Shown piece by piece: positions 1-5,128 of a stretch of DNA of 7,707 nucleotides. The position numbers and the translations under genes were made by a program. The DNA comes from Patescibacteria group bacterium (GTDB lineage Bacteria > Patescibacteriota > Microgenomatia > UBA12405 > JAHJSD01), in the NCBI GenBank assembly GCA_018830585.1, contig JAHJSD010000075.1, forward strand, positions 1 to 7,707, in the 5' to 3' direction. Position 1 is the first letter of the stretch, and each line of letters begins with the position of its first letter. The notes beneath the pieces are model-generated. The model was not told where the DNA came from and did no database searches. It worked only from the letters and a program-made list of their open reading frames with translations.

Positions 1-95
1 AAATTCTCAACTCTTCGTCGTCGCTTCGCTCCTCCTTGCCCCGTTGCACTTTCACTCAGGTAGTAGGGGATTAGTTTACTCCCTTCGTTCAGGTC
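1..95. other. Non-coding tail of the preceding cassette
   Basis: No coding region is supported here. The stretch is rich in CTTCGCTC-like pyrimidine blocks and ends in TTCAGGTC immediately before the attC left box. The same kind of block precedes the left box in several other cassettes of the window (for example 750-817, 2880-2934 and 6738-6813), so this is the 3' tail of a cassette whose gene lies upstream of the window. Confidence 0.55.
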
Positions 96-216
96 GTCTA
101 ACACAGTATGTCCGGCTCAGTCCTTGCAGTCCTTCGACCCAAATTAGCCATATTTATTGTAAAATCAATCAAGTTTAATAAATATGTCTAACGTCGGACA
201 TACCGAGACGTTAGAT
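96..216 (+). other. attC site 1
   Basis: Left box R'' GTCTAAC (96-102) pairs with right box R' GTTAGAT (210-216), 6 of 7 positions. Inner box GTATGTCCG (106-114) is perfectly complementary to CGGACATAC (195-203). The 121-bp site has a loop containing a perfect 10-bp hairpin, CATATTTATT (149-158) with AATAAATATG (177-186). The inferred recombination point is between G210 and T211. This site closes the unseen upstream cassette and opens the DinB-like one. Confidence 0.85.
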
Positions 217-242
217 GAAATTTTACGAAAAATTAAGATATC

Positions 243-731
243 ATGAATAATATATACAAATCACTTTTAGAAAGTTTTAAATGGGCAAGAAATAACACCT
301 TAGATTTATTTGATTCTGCCCACAAAAATAATATCTTAGATTATTTACCAAACTACAAAAACGATGATAGGAAAAACAGGGATGTTCTTTATCAATTTCA
401 GTGTATAGCAACTACTACGAATACACGCATTAGAATAATCAAAAAAGATAGTAAACAGAAATTTGGCTTATTAGTTACCCCCGAAAAAGAATATGCCAAA
501 AGGGATATTCCTAGTAGTTTGGTAAAACAAATTCTTCTGGAACAGATTAGTGAAATTGAATTATTGTTAAGATCCTTGGACGATTATCAACCTGACGTCG
601 CCTTTAACTTAAGGTCTTTGATCTTTCACGAATATTTACATCAAGGACAACTTGTCGTAATGTTCAGGGAAGCTGGTGTTTCATTTCCAGAAGAATTTGA
701 TAAGGCATGGAATTTAAGTGGGCAGACTTAA
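243..731 (+). CDS. DinB-like (YfiT/DinB superfamily) protein
   Basis: A 162-residue protein that looks like the four-helix-bundle DinB/YfiT superfamily, whose members are often metal-dependent thiol transferases or have unknown roles. The clearest evidence is the C-terminal segment around residues 126-149: a HExxH-like HEYLHQGQL (H129, H133) followed by an LR-AGV-P type ending typical of DinB proteins. The N-terminal helix (about residues 5-25) fits the usual SFKWAR-NTLDLF start. The first metal histidine expected near residue 50 is not seen; the region reads LYQFQCIATTTNTRI, so metal binding may be altered or use other residues. The start ATG lies 27 bases after the attC right box with no clear ribosome binding site. 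It is a single-gene cassette. Substrate is unknown; family assignment is by motif only. Confidence 0.65.
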   Translation: MNNIYKSLLESFKWARNNTLDLFDSAHKNNILDYLPNYKNDDRKNRDVLYQFQCIATTTNTRIRIIKKDSKQKFGLLVTPEKEYAKRDIPSSLVKQILLEQISEIELLLRSLDDYQPDVAFNLRSLIFHEYLHQGQLVVMFREAGVSFPEEFDKAWNLSGQT

Positions 732-817
732 TTTTTCGTAAAACTCTTCACTCCGTTCAGTCGTTCAGCCCCGCTGCGCTCTCAGCAAGTTTTTAAGAAT
801 CATTCTTGCCTCGGGTC
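732..817. other. Cassette 3' tail with shared GC-rich block
   Basis: Untranslated tail between the DinB-like stop codon and the attC left box. It contains the 15-mer GCCCCGCTGCGCTCT (768-782), which recurs exactly at 1811-1825 in the next cassette's tail. The sequence ends in CTCGGGTC next to the left box, like the TTCAGGTC seen before site 1. This shared upstream block is outside the classical attC limits. Confidence 0.55.
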
Positions 818-932
818 ATCTAACACAGTATATCTGGAGAGTGCCTCAGCTCGGCACTCTCCCATATCCCGCCGAAAATTGATAAAATAAACAAGGTGTC
901 GGCGGGACATCAGATATACCGAAACGTTAGCC
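818..932 (+). other. attC site 2
   Basis: R'' ATCTAAC (818-824) faces R' GTTAGCC (926-932), with five of seven positions paired. Inner box GTATATCTG (828-836) is perfectly complementary to CAGATATAC (911-919). The loop folds into two hairpins: GGAGAGTGCC (836-845) with GGCACTCTCC (853-862), and CCCGCCG (868-874) with CGGCGGG (900-906). This branched, two-hairpin apex recurs in sites 3 and 8, including a conserved CCCATAT between the hairpins. Site 2 serves as the reference for the 31-bp insertion in site 3. Confidence 0.85.
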
Positions 933-1040
933 AACATCGCTTCGCTCGTTGCCTAATGTGCTTCGGCTTCGGCAAGTCAGACTTGCCTTCGCCTCCGTTT
1001 GTGCTCAGCGAAGCTTCGCATAACCGCCGCCCATTATCGG
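933..1040. other. Remnant of a cassette tail with a collapsed attC
   Basis: Before the deacetylase gene lies an unusually long leader. It is made of CTTCGCTC/CTTCGGCTTCGG-type blocks like the 3' tails elsewhere in the array, with GCTCAG just before a left-box-like GCATAAC (1018-1024). Only nine bases later comes ATTATCGGAAAT (1033-1044), which matches the GTTATCGGAAAT of site 4's right box (3576-3587) except for the first base. The simplest reading is that a former cassette was reduced to its tail and a deleted attC. No gene is supported in this stretch; short open frames on both strands here are judged to be chance. Confidence 0.4.
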
Positions 1041-1114
1041 AAATTTTCAAAAATCCTAAAAATGAGATTCGGTTGCTATAAACATTTATAAACATTAAGA
1101 TAACTCAATAAATT

Positions 1115-1774
1115 ATGATTAAACTAATAATAACCGCTGATGATTTTGGATATAGCAGGTTGTTCAATGAGATGATTCTGGAGTTGATTGAAGGAAAAGC
1201 TGTTACATCAACTTCAGTTATGATTGATGAAATTGATTCTGGTCAAAAAGAACAAGTTGAAAAATTGATTCAGTTATCAAAAAACCATCTTGCTTGTGTA
1301 GGACTTCACATTTATTTTAAAAACACAAATTTTCGTGAGGAAGTGGAAAGACAGTTTGGAAAATTTGTTGAGGTTTTTGGATTCAAACCAAGCCATATTG
1401 ATATTCATAAAACGGATTATCTTAAGGAGGGTTATCCTGTTATCCAAGAATTTTGCAAACGGAGAAAGATTCCCTGCAAAAACTTGAGTTTGTTTGGAGA
1501 AGATATTATGAATACTGATGGCTTAATCACCACTCAAGATTCTATTTTTAATGGAACAGGTAAATCTTTTTCTGAAATAAAAGAATGGCTTGGTTCTTTA
1601 CAAGATGGTTTTTATGTCATCAATTTCCATCCGGGATATTATGACCCAGAATCAAAATCGAGATTGAACAAAGAAAGAGAAATGGATGCAGAAAATATTA
1701 GGAAAATCATCACCAGTTTGCGAGAATATGATATTGAATTAGTTAATTTCTATGATTTGGCAGCCTCATTTTGA
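1115..1774 (+). CDS. YdjC/ChbG-family carbohydrate deacetylase-like protein
   Basis: A 219-residue protein of the YdjC/ChbG (HpnK-like) family, Mg- or Zn-dependent deacetylases that remove acetyl groups from N-acetylated sugars. The sequence opens with the family motif IITADDFGYS (residues 5-14, metal-binding D9/D10), has GLH at 63-65 and PSHIDIHK at 92-99 (H94, H98, metal ligands), and ends with FHPGYYD at 171-177 (H172). All expected catalytic motifs are present in order, so it looks active. It is shorter than the usual 230-290 residues, with reduced segments between motifs. The motif begins five residues after the chosen ATG, which supports the start. No Shine-Dalgarno sequence is visible. 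Substrate cannot be read from the sequence. Confidence 0.88.
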   Translation: MIKLIITADDFGYSRLFNEMILELIEGKAVTSTSVMIDEIDSGQKEQVEKLIQLSKNHLACVGLHIYFKNTNFREEVERQFGKFVEVFGFKPSHIDIHKTDYLKEGYPVIQEFCKRRKIPCKNLSLFGEDIMNTDGLITTQDSIFNGTGKSFSEIKEWLGSLQDGFYVINFHPGYYDPESKSRLNKEREMDAENIRKIITSLREYDIELVNFYDLAASF

Positions 1775-1832
1775 AAACGGATTTTTGAAAACTTGCTCAC
1801 TATCATTTGCGCCCCGCTGCGCTCTTTGGGGC
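1775..1832. other. Cassette 3' tail with hairpin next to attC
   Basis: Tail of the deacetylase cassette. It holds the repeated 15-mer GCCCCGCTGCGCTCT (1811-1825) and a hairpin, CGCCCC (1810-1815) with GGGGCG (1828-1833), ending on the first base of the attC left box. No T-run follows, so a simple intrinsic terminator is not supported, though the hairpin could protect or halt a transcript. Confidence 0.45.
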
Positions 1833-1981
1833 GTATAACACAATATATCTGGAGAGCGCCTCAGCCCTGCCTACGCTAAAGCTTCGGATGGGCAGGTCGG
1901 CACTCTCCCATATTTCGCTCTAGCTATTGAGATGCTAAAATAAGCTTGGAGCAAAACATTAGATATGCTAAAATGTTAGGC
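1833..1981 (+). other. attC site 3 (149 bp)
   Basis: Left box GTATAAC (1833-1839) and right box GTTAGGC (1975-1981) flank inner boxes ATATCT (1845-1850) and AGATAT (1961-1966). The loop is a sister of site 2: it shares TATCTGGAGAG, GCCTCAGC and the exact 17-mer TCGGCACTCTCCCATAT (1897-1913, compare 851-867). The second hairpin is GCTC..AGC (from 1917) with GCTTGGAGC (1944-1952). Relative to site 2, hairpin I carries an extra 31 bp (1866-1896), listed separately. Confidence 0.8.
1866..1896. repeat. 31-bp palindromic insertion in attC hairpin apex
   Basis: Site 2 reads GCCTCAGC directly followed by TCGGCACTC; site 3 reads the same two flanks with exactly 31 bp between them. The extra piece starts CCTGCC (1866-1871) and ends GGCAGG (1891-1896), forming a hairpin around CTACGCTAAAGCTTCGG. 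It resembles the GC-rich CCTGCC..GGCAGG palindromes that also fill 6090-6151. The junctions are clean, with no visible target duplication. Confidence 0.7.
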
Positions 1982-2036
1982 GTAATTCCTTGCGCGCGCT
2001 TAAGAAGATTTATATATTGCTTAAAATTATTAGATT

Positions 2037-2858
2037 ATGGTGAAAATAAAAAAAATTAAAGCAAAATCAATAATCACTAAATCTGGTTTGCCGGAGGGAG
2101 ACTTTGTTATTAATCCTTATGTTGGCTGTATGCATAGCTGTAAATATTGCTATGCAAGATTTATGAAACGATTTACAGGGCATAAAGAGCCTTGGGGTTC
2201 TTTTGTTGATGTAAAAATCAACGCTCCAGATTTAATTCCTGAAGATGCCAATAAATACAAAAATAAATCTATAACAATTGGATCTGTTACAGACCCCTAT
2301 CAATCGATTGAAAGGAAATATAAAATTACTAGAAAAATTCTTGAAAAACTGATACTTTTACAACCTCGTTTGGATTTGATCACTAAATCCGATTCAGTAG
2401 TTAGAGATATTGATTTATTCAAACAATTCAAAAATTGTATTGTTGCCCTTTCCTTATCTGTATTAGCTGACGCTATAAGAAAAGAATTGGAACCTTTGGC
2501 ATCTTCAGTTGGTAAAAGAATTAATGCTTTAAAAGAGCTTCATAAAGCAGGAATTCAAACCGCTCTTTTTGTTTCACCAATATTTCCAGAGATAACTGAT
2601 TGGAAAGCATTAATTACCAAAACAAAATCTTTTGTGGATGAATATTGGTTTGAAAATCTAAATTTTTATCCATCTATCCGAGATGAAATTTACAGATTTT
2701 TAAGAAAGAACAAACCAGAACTTATATTAAAATACAAAGAAATATACACCAAAGATAGTGATTATTGGGGTATTGAAGAAACCAAGATAAAAAAGTTCTG
2801 TAAGAAAAACAAAATTAGTTGTAGAATATATTTTCATCATAAAAGAAAAGATAAATAA
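2037..2858 (+). CDS. SPL-type radical SAM protein (SplB/COG1533-like)
   Basis: A 273-residue radical SAM enzyme of the spore photoproduct lyase-like family, annotated elsewhere as DNA-repair photolyase-like, although most members have unproven substrates. The iron-sulfur cluster motif CxxxCxxC is at residues 31-38 (C31, C35, C38) in NPYVGCMHSCKYCYARFM, followed by GHKEPWG and the family signature GSVTDPYQ (82-89) and LITKSD (114-119). N-terminal KAKSIITKSGLP matches the normal family start, supporting the ATG. Length is normal. The lysine-rich C-terminus carries two extra cysteines (FCKKNKISC, near 254-262) that could bind something else. It is the first gene of a cassette whose attC also holds hicBA. 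No ribosome binding site is obvious. Confidence 0.88.
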   Translation: MVKIKKIKAKSIITKSGLPEGDFVINPYVGCMHSCKYCYARFMKRFTGHKEPWGSFVDVKINAPDLIPEDANKYKNKSITIGSVTDPYQSIERKYKITRKILEKLILLQPRLDLITKSDSVVRDIDLFKQFKNCIVALSLSVLADAIRKELEPLASSVGKRINALKELHKAGIQTALFVSPIFPEITDWKALITKTKSFVDEYWFENLNFYPSIRDEIYRFLRKNKPELILKYKEIYTKDSDYWGIEETKIKKFCKKNKISCRIYFHHKRKDK

Positions 2859-2934
2859 AAAAATCGTATGCGATCGGGACTTCTCCGCTCTTTTCAGTCG
2901 CTCCGACTACGTTGCACTCTCCTTCGACTCAGGT
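2859..2934. other. Cassette 3' tail before attC site 4
   Basis: Non-coding tail with repeated CGCTC/CTTCGACTC blocks, ending TTCGACTCAGGT directly before the left box. It closely resembles the tails before sites 1 and 8 (TTCGTTCAGGTC; TTCGCTCAGGATCGGGTA). It begins with the small palindrome ATCGTATGCGAT. No gene is seen. Confidence 0.5.
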
Positions 2935-3003
2935 CCGATAACAGCGTATACCTGATTCATCTCTTGCAGTCGTCTATCCCCTCCAAAGGCGGGCAAGCAT
3001 ATT

Positions 3004-3033
3004 TTGCTTTATTTTTAAGTCTTGTTGTATAAT
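3004..3033 (+). promoter_or_regulatory. Promoter of hicBA
   Basis: TTGCTT (3004-3009) and TATAAT (3028-3033) with an 18-base spacer form a good sigma70-like promoter. The start codon of hicB is only eight bases after the -10 box, so transcription would begin at or just before the ATG, giving a leaderless or nearly leaderless mRNA. The -35 box lies inside the attC arm that pairs with 3543-3556, so the promoter was partly built from the attC sequence. HicB proteins usually repress their own operon; no operator repeat is obvious here. Confidence 0.6.
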
Positions 3034-3041
3034 AAATTCAT

Positions 3042-3314
3042 ATGAAGACTAGAATTTTAAACTACCGTATTATAATCAGTCCTGATACTCAAACAGGTAC
3101 AAGCAAATCAGGATTTACTGCTTTTTGTCCTACTCTCGGAGTGGCTGATGATGGCGATACTATTGAGGAAGCTCTGGCTAACGTAAAAGGAGCTATAAAA
3201 GTCTATGTAGATAGCCTAGTTGAAGATAATCAACCAGTTCCTGTTGATATGCCAGAACAGGATATAATTACTACTACTCAAATTGATGCTCCTTCCAGGC
3301 TTCATTTTGCTTAA
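3042..3314 (+). CDS. hicB: HicB-like antitoxin
   Basis: A 90-residue HicB-family antitoxin that would bind and inhibit the HicA mRNA interferase encoded just downstream. The partially degraded RNase H-like core is clear: GFTAFCPTLGVADDGDTIEE (residues 24-43), then EALANVKGAIKVYVDSLVEDNQPVP (43-67). This is the family's usual pattern for a compact HicB with little or no separate DNA-binding domain, though the C-terminal 20 residues are short and of no clear fold. Antitoxin-first order is one of the two known hic layouts. The gene has its own promoter, likely leaderless, and lies eight bases before hicA, implying one transcript. The whole pair sits inside the loop of attC site 4 rather than in its own cassette. 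Confidence 0.9.
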   Translation: MKTRILNYRIIISPDTQTGTSKSGFTAFCPTLGVADDGDTIEEALANVKGAIKVYVDSLVEDNQPVPVDMPEQDIITTTQIDAPSRLHFA

Positions 3315-3322
3315 ATCTTTTT

Positions 3323-3541
3323 ATGACGAAGCCTCCTCAAATAAAACCAAAGAAGATCGAAAAGGTACTTGTTAAACTTGGTTTTATTTCCAGATCGGGA
3401 AAAGGCAGTCATGTTGTTTTTAAACATCAAAATGGCAGTAGAACTGTTATACCGGTTCATAATCGACCAGTTAGGAAAGGAACATTGCCTGCTATTTTAG
3501 AACAAATCGATTTATCAACAGAAGAATTTCTTAAGTTATAG
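3323..3541 (+). CDS. hicA: HicA-like toxin (mRNA interferase)
   Basis: A 72-residue HicA toxin, a small double-stranded-RNA-binding-fold protein that cleaves mRNA in a translation-independent way and is neutralised by HicB. The fold signature is complete: KPKKIEKVLVKLGF (8-21), SRSGKGSHVVFKH (23-35) with the catalytic histidine H30, and IPVHNRPVRKGTLPAILEQ (43-61), where the usual H/N and G-T-L-I residues are present. Length is normal, so the toxin appears intact. It follows hicB after eight bases and has no obvious ribosome binding site, which suggests translational coupling. Its stop codon is immediately followed by the deep right arm of attC site 4 (from 3543). Confidence 0.92.
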   Translation: MTKPPQIKPKKIEKVLVKLGFISRSGKGSHVVFKHQNGSRTVIPVHNRPVRKGTLPAILEQIDLSTEEFLKL

Positions 3542-3610
3542 AAAAAATAAGGCAAAGCATCAGCCATACTGGAACGTTATCGGAAATACTAATACTATTT
3601 AAAATTAATT

Positions 3611-4141
3611 ATGAGTGCGCCACTGACTACAGATCCACAAGAAGAACTACTAACTGAAGTAAACAGCAATAATGAAGTGATAGGCTCAATTTCTCGTGAA
3701 GTTGCGCATAATAGCCCGGATAAAATTTATAGAACAATTTTTGTTGTGGTAAAAGACAAAACTAACAAAATTCTTTTGCAGAAGCGAAGTTCGACAAAAG
3801 ACTTGTACCCCGATTGTTGGGATCTTAGCGTAGGAGGTCATGTTAATTACGGCAAGAGTTATCTTGAAACGGCAGTCAAAGAATTAGAAGAAGAGCTTGG
3901 GATAGTTACTCCTGCAAAAGAATTAAAATTTGTTGGAGAGGTTTTAGTTAAACTTCCTACGTCGAATGAATTTTTTCACGTATTCGAGTACAAACTTAAA
4001 CCCAAAGATAATATCAAACTTGAAACTAATGAGGTGAGTAAAACCATATGGATGTCAATAGGTCAAGTTAAAAAAACTATGCAACAACAAAAATTGAAAT
4101 GGTATGCTAGGCCCTTGCAAGTAATAAAGGCTTTATATTAA
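3611..4141 (+). CDS. NUDIX hydrolase (Idi/YfcD-like)
   Basis: A 176-residue NUDIX protein of the isopentenyl-diphosphate isomerase/YfcD-like branch: an N-terminal EELLTEVNSNNEVIGSISRE (residues 11-30) and HNSPDKIYRTIFVVVKD precede the domain, with ILLQKRSSTKDLYPDCWDLSVGGHV (54-78) typical of that group. The Nudix box runs from G76 to I98. Its second half, KELEEELGI, keeps E91, E94 and E95 that bind the metal. The box is unusual: K82 stands where the conserved first glutamate is expected, and K90 replaces arginine. A hydrolase on a diphosphate substrate is likely, but activity and substrate are uncertain. The start lies 27 bases after the attC right box. Its own cassette attC is the split site 4166-5205. 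Confidence 0.87.
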   Translation: MSAPLTTDPQEELLTEVNSNNEVIGSISREVAHNSPDKIYRTIFVVVKDKTNKILLQKRSSTKDLYPDCWDLSVGGHVNYGKSYLETAVKELEEELGIVTPAKELKFVGEVLVKLPTSNEFFHVFEYKLKPKDNIKLETNEVSKTIWMSIGQVKKTMQQQKLKWYARPLQVIKALY

Positions 4142-4262
4142 TAATAAGGATAACGCTTAATACATCCGATAATAAAGTAGACGAGATTCTCCTTCGACAA
4201 GCTCAGGATCACCCAAATGTGGCCTATTTTTTATTATTTAGTAGAATTAGTAGAATAGAAGC

Positions 4263-4535
4263 CTGAACTACAAAAATATTATTACCATTGAACCAGGTAA
4301 ACGGGGTGGTCAGCCCGCCATTCGCGGTATGCGTATTACTGTTTACGATGTTTTAAAAATGCTTACTTCGGGGATGAGTGAGAAGAAAATGCTGAGTGAT
4401 TTTCCCGAGTTAACCAAAAAAGATATTAAGGCAGTTTTGTCTTATGCTTCAGAAAGAGAGCATTCCTTAATCACAACAAGCCATGAAATTACTCTTGGAT
4501 CAAAACATCTCACGCAAGCTGATCAAGGAGCTTGA
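4263..4535 (+). CDS. DUF433 antitoxin (VapB45-like), probable CTG start
   Basis: A 90-residue DUF433 protein, a small helix-turn-helix family that acts as antitoxin to DUF5615 PIN-like toxins. The family's N-terminus, MNYKNIITIEPGKRGGQPAIRG, is encoded in full, but its first codon is CTG (4263); the first ATG (4329) would remove the conserved TIEPGKRGGQPAIRG. An in-frame stop at 4251 leaves little room for another start, so CTG is the likely start or the ATG has been lost. The rest, RITVYDVLKMLTSGMSEKKMLSDFPELTKKDIKAVLSYASEREHSL, matches the family along its length. The C-terminus runs 53 bases into the toxin gene, a longer overlap than usual. The partner toxin is broken, so this antitoxin may now act alone or be decaying. 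Confidence 0.82.
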   Translation: MNYKNIITIEPGKRGGQPAIRGMRITVYDVLKMLTSGMSEKKMLSDFPELTKKDIKAVLSYASEREHSLITTSHEITLGSKHLTQADQGA

Positions 4536-4765
4536 AGATTTTAAACCACGTTTGCCTTCTTGGTTTACCCCGGCATCGGAAAGCCCCCCCTGGGAAAAAA
4601 TGGCATCTATCTGGAGTTTTTGGGACACCATCTGGTATACCATATCCCACTGTGGCGGTATGTGGCGAGTCCTTGGCCTTTTAATCCGGGGGGGATTTAC
4701 ACAAGGCTTCTGATGAAAAGATTTGGAACTACGCTCGTGATAATGGTTATTGGCAAAAACAAAAT
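4483..4765 (+). pseudogene. DUF5615 PIN-like toxin, interrupted and truncated
   Basis: The start, MKLLLDQNISRKLIKELEDF (from 4483), is the standard beginning of DUF5615 toxins, including the first acidic active-site residue D6. The second part, GLHKASDEKIWNYARDNGY, is recognisable in another frame up to about 4738. Between them lies a 127-bp foreign piece (4569-4695) flanked by TTTAC. If that piece and one TTTAC are skipped, the sequence reads NHVCLLGLHKASDEKIW, the normal DUF5615 continuation, apart from one further frameshift near 4544. After NGY the usual IV-KD-DF segment and C-terminal half are missing, replaced by WQKQNDRLL and a stop. The gene is therefore dead as a toxin. The intact open frame of 76 residues at 4483-4713 is only its N-terminus plus chance sequence. 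Confidence 0.8.
4569..4695. mobile_element. 127-bp MITE-like insertion in the toxin gene
   Basis: The element is flanked by the direct repeat TTTAC (4564-4568 and 4696-4700) and its removal restores the toxin protein sequence, so it is a genuine insertion. Near its ends a C7 run (4584-4590) and a G7 run (4688-4694) lie in a longer imperfect inverted repeat: GGAAAGCCCCCCCTGGG at 4579 against the complement of CCGGGGGGGATTTAC at 4686. It is too small to encode a transposase. Its middle contains ATCTGGAG (4609-4616) and CCATATCCC (4640-4648), also found in attC site 2 at 832-839 and 862-870; this may be chance. The family is not recognised. Confidence 0.5.
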
Positions 4766-4988
4766 GATCGGCTACTATGAAGTTGTTTCAGACAAGCCTA
4801 CGATTTACCAGCTAAGGTTTGCCGCTTTACTACATGAGCTAAAATCCCAAACAAAGGATCCTGCTGCCGGTGTTATAAATGAGAGAAAATTAATTGAGCC
4901 AAATGAATTTTTTGAATATGTACAAATAAAAAATTATCGTTCAATGTTGGACGAGGCCGCTAAGTGGTTTGAAAAAATAAAAATATAA
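4764..4988 (+). CDS. Small unknown ORF or C-terminal gene fragment
   Basis: From ATG 4764 an open frame encodes 74 residues beginning MIGYYEVVSDKPTIYQLRF and ending DEAAKWFEKIKI. It is charged and helix-rich, with no membrane segment, and I do not recognise a family. The frame is open upstream to about 4545, giving up to 142 residues from a TTG at 4560, but that extension crosses the MITE-like insert and the other frame of the toxin remnant, so it is most likely accidental. The sequence before 4738 belongs to the broken DUF5615 gene, so this may be a fragment of another gene joined there. Its stop codon overlaps the start of an attC-like arm at 4988. Expression is uncertain. Confidence 0.4.
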   Translation: MIGYYEVVSDKPTIYQLRFAALLHELKSQTKDPAAGVINERKLIEPNEFFEYVQIKNYRSMLDEAAKWFEKIKI

Positions 4989-5120
4989 CATAACCGTAAA
5001 CCTGTTTCAAAAGTCATCGCGAACGAGTGAAGCGAGTGTGGCGATCTTGTTTTTAAAGATAGATTGCCGCGTCGTTAACACTCCTCGCAATGACGTAAAG
5101 AGTTTTGAAACCAGTTGCGT
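4988..5120 (+). other. Degenerate attC-like inverted repeat
   Basis: ACATAACCGTAAACCTG (4988-5004) resembles site 4's left arm GATAACAGCGTATACCTG. The reverse side is TTTTGAAACCAGTTGCGT (5103-5120), where GTTGCGT pairs with ACATAAC at 5 of 7 and TTTTGAAACCAGTT pairs with AACCTGTTTCAAAA (4999-5012) at 12 of 14. The arms are asymmetric and the right inner box is missing. It may be the remains of the TA module's own attC. Its loop is filled by the palindromic repeat at 5013-5094. Confidence 0.4.
5013..5094. repeat. REP-like palindrome of the GTCATTGCGA type
   Basis: An 82-bp imperfect palindrome starting GTCATCGCGAACGAGTG and ending CTCCTCGCAATGAC. The two arms match over most of their length (GTCAT-GCGA, GAGTG, GGC-ATC). 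This is the interspersed repeat type GTCATTGCGAGGAGCGAAGCGACG..GCAATC found in many bacterial genomes, as I recall it. It sits exactly between the arms of the attC-like repeat 4988-5120, again in a loop. Confidence 0.65.
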
Positions 5121-5128
5121 GTATCTGA

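Larger units (their letters stand above)
2935..3583 (+). other. attC site 4, split by a hicBA module (649 bp)
   Basis: Left arm CCGATAAC (2935-2942) is the exact reverse complement of right arm GTTATCGG (3576-3583). Inner boxes GTATACCTGAT (2946-2956) and ATCAGCCATAC (3559-3569) pair at 9 of 11 positions. A third pair lies deeper: TTTGCTTTATTTTT (3003-3016) with AAAAATAAGGCAAA (3543-3556), 13 of 14 complementary. There is no other right arm between 2942 and 3042 and no other left arm between hicA and 3576. So the two halves belong to one attC, with about 526 bp (3017-3542) carrying hicB and hicA inserted at the loop apex. Normal attC sites are about 60-150 bp. Whether it still recombines is unknown. 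Confidence 0.75.

Noticed and set aside
896..1095. Short ORFs on both strands in the deacetylase leader
   Set aside because: They overlap the attC right arm and low-complexity CTTCG blocks and have no protein-like character.
1809..1834. Intrinsic terminator after the deacetylase gene
   Set aside because: The stem CGCCCC/GGGGCG is good but no T-run follows; it runs straight into the attC left box.
4560..4988. A single 142-residue protein from TTG 4560
   Set aside because: Its first half is the wrong frame of the MITE-like insert and of the DUF5615 remnant; only the part after about 4764 could be an independent gene or fragment.
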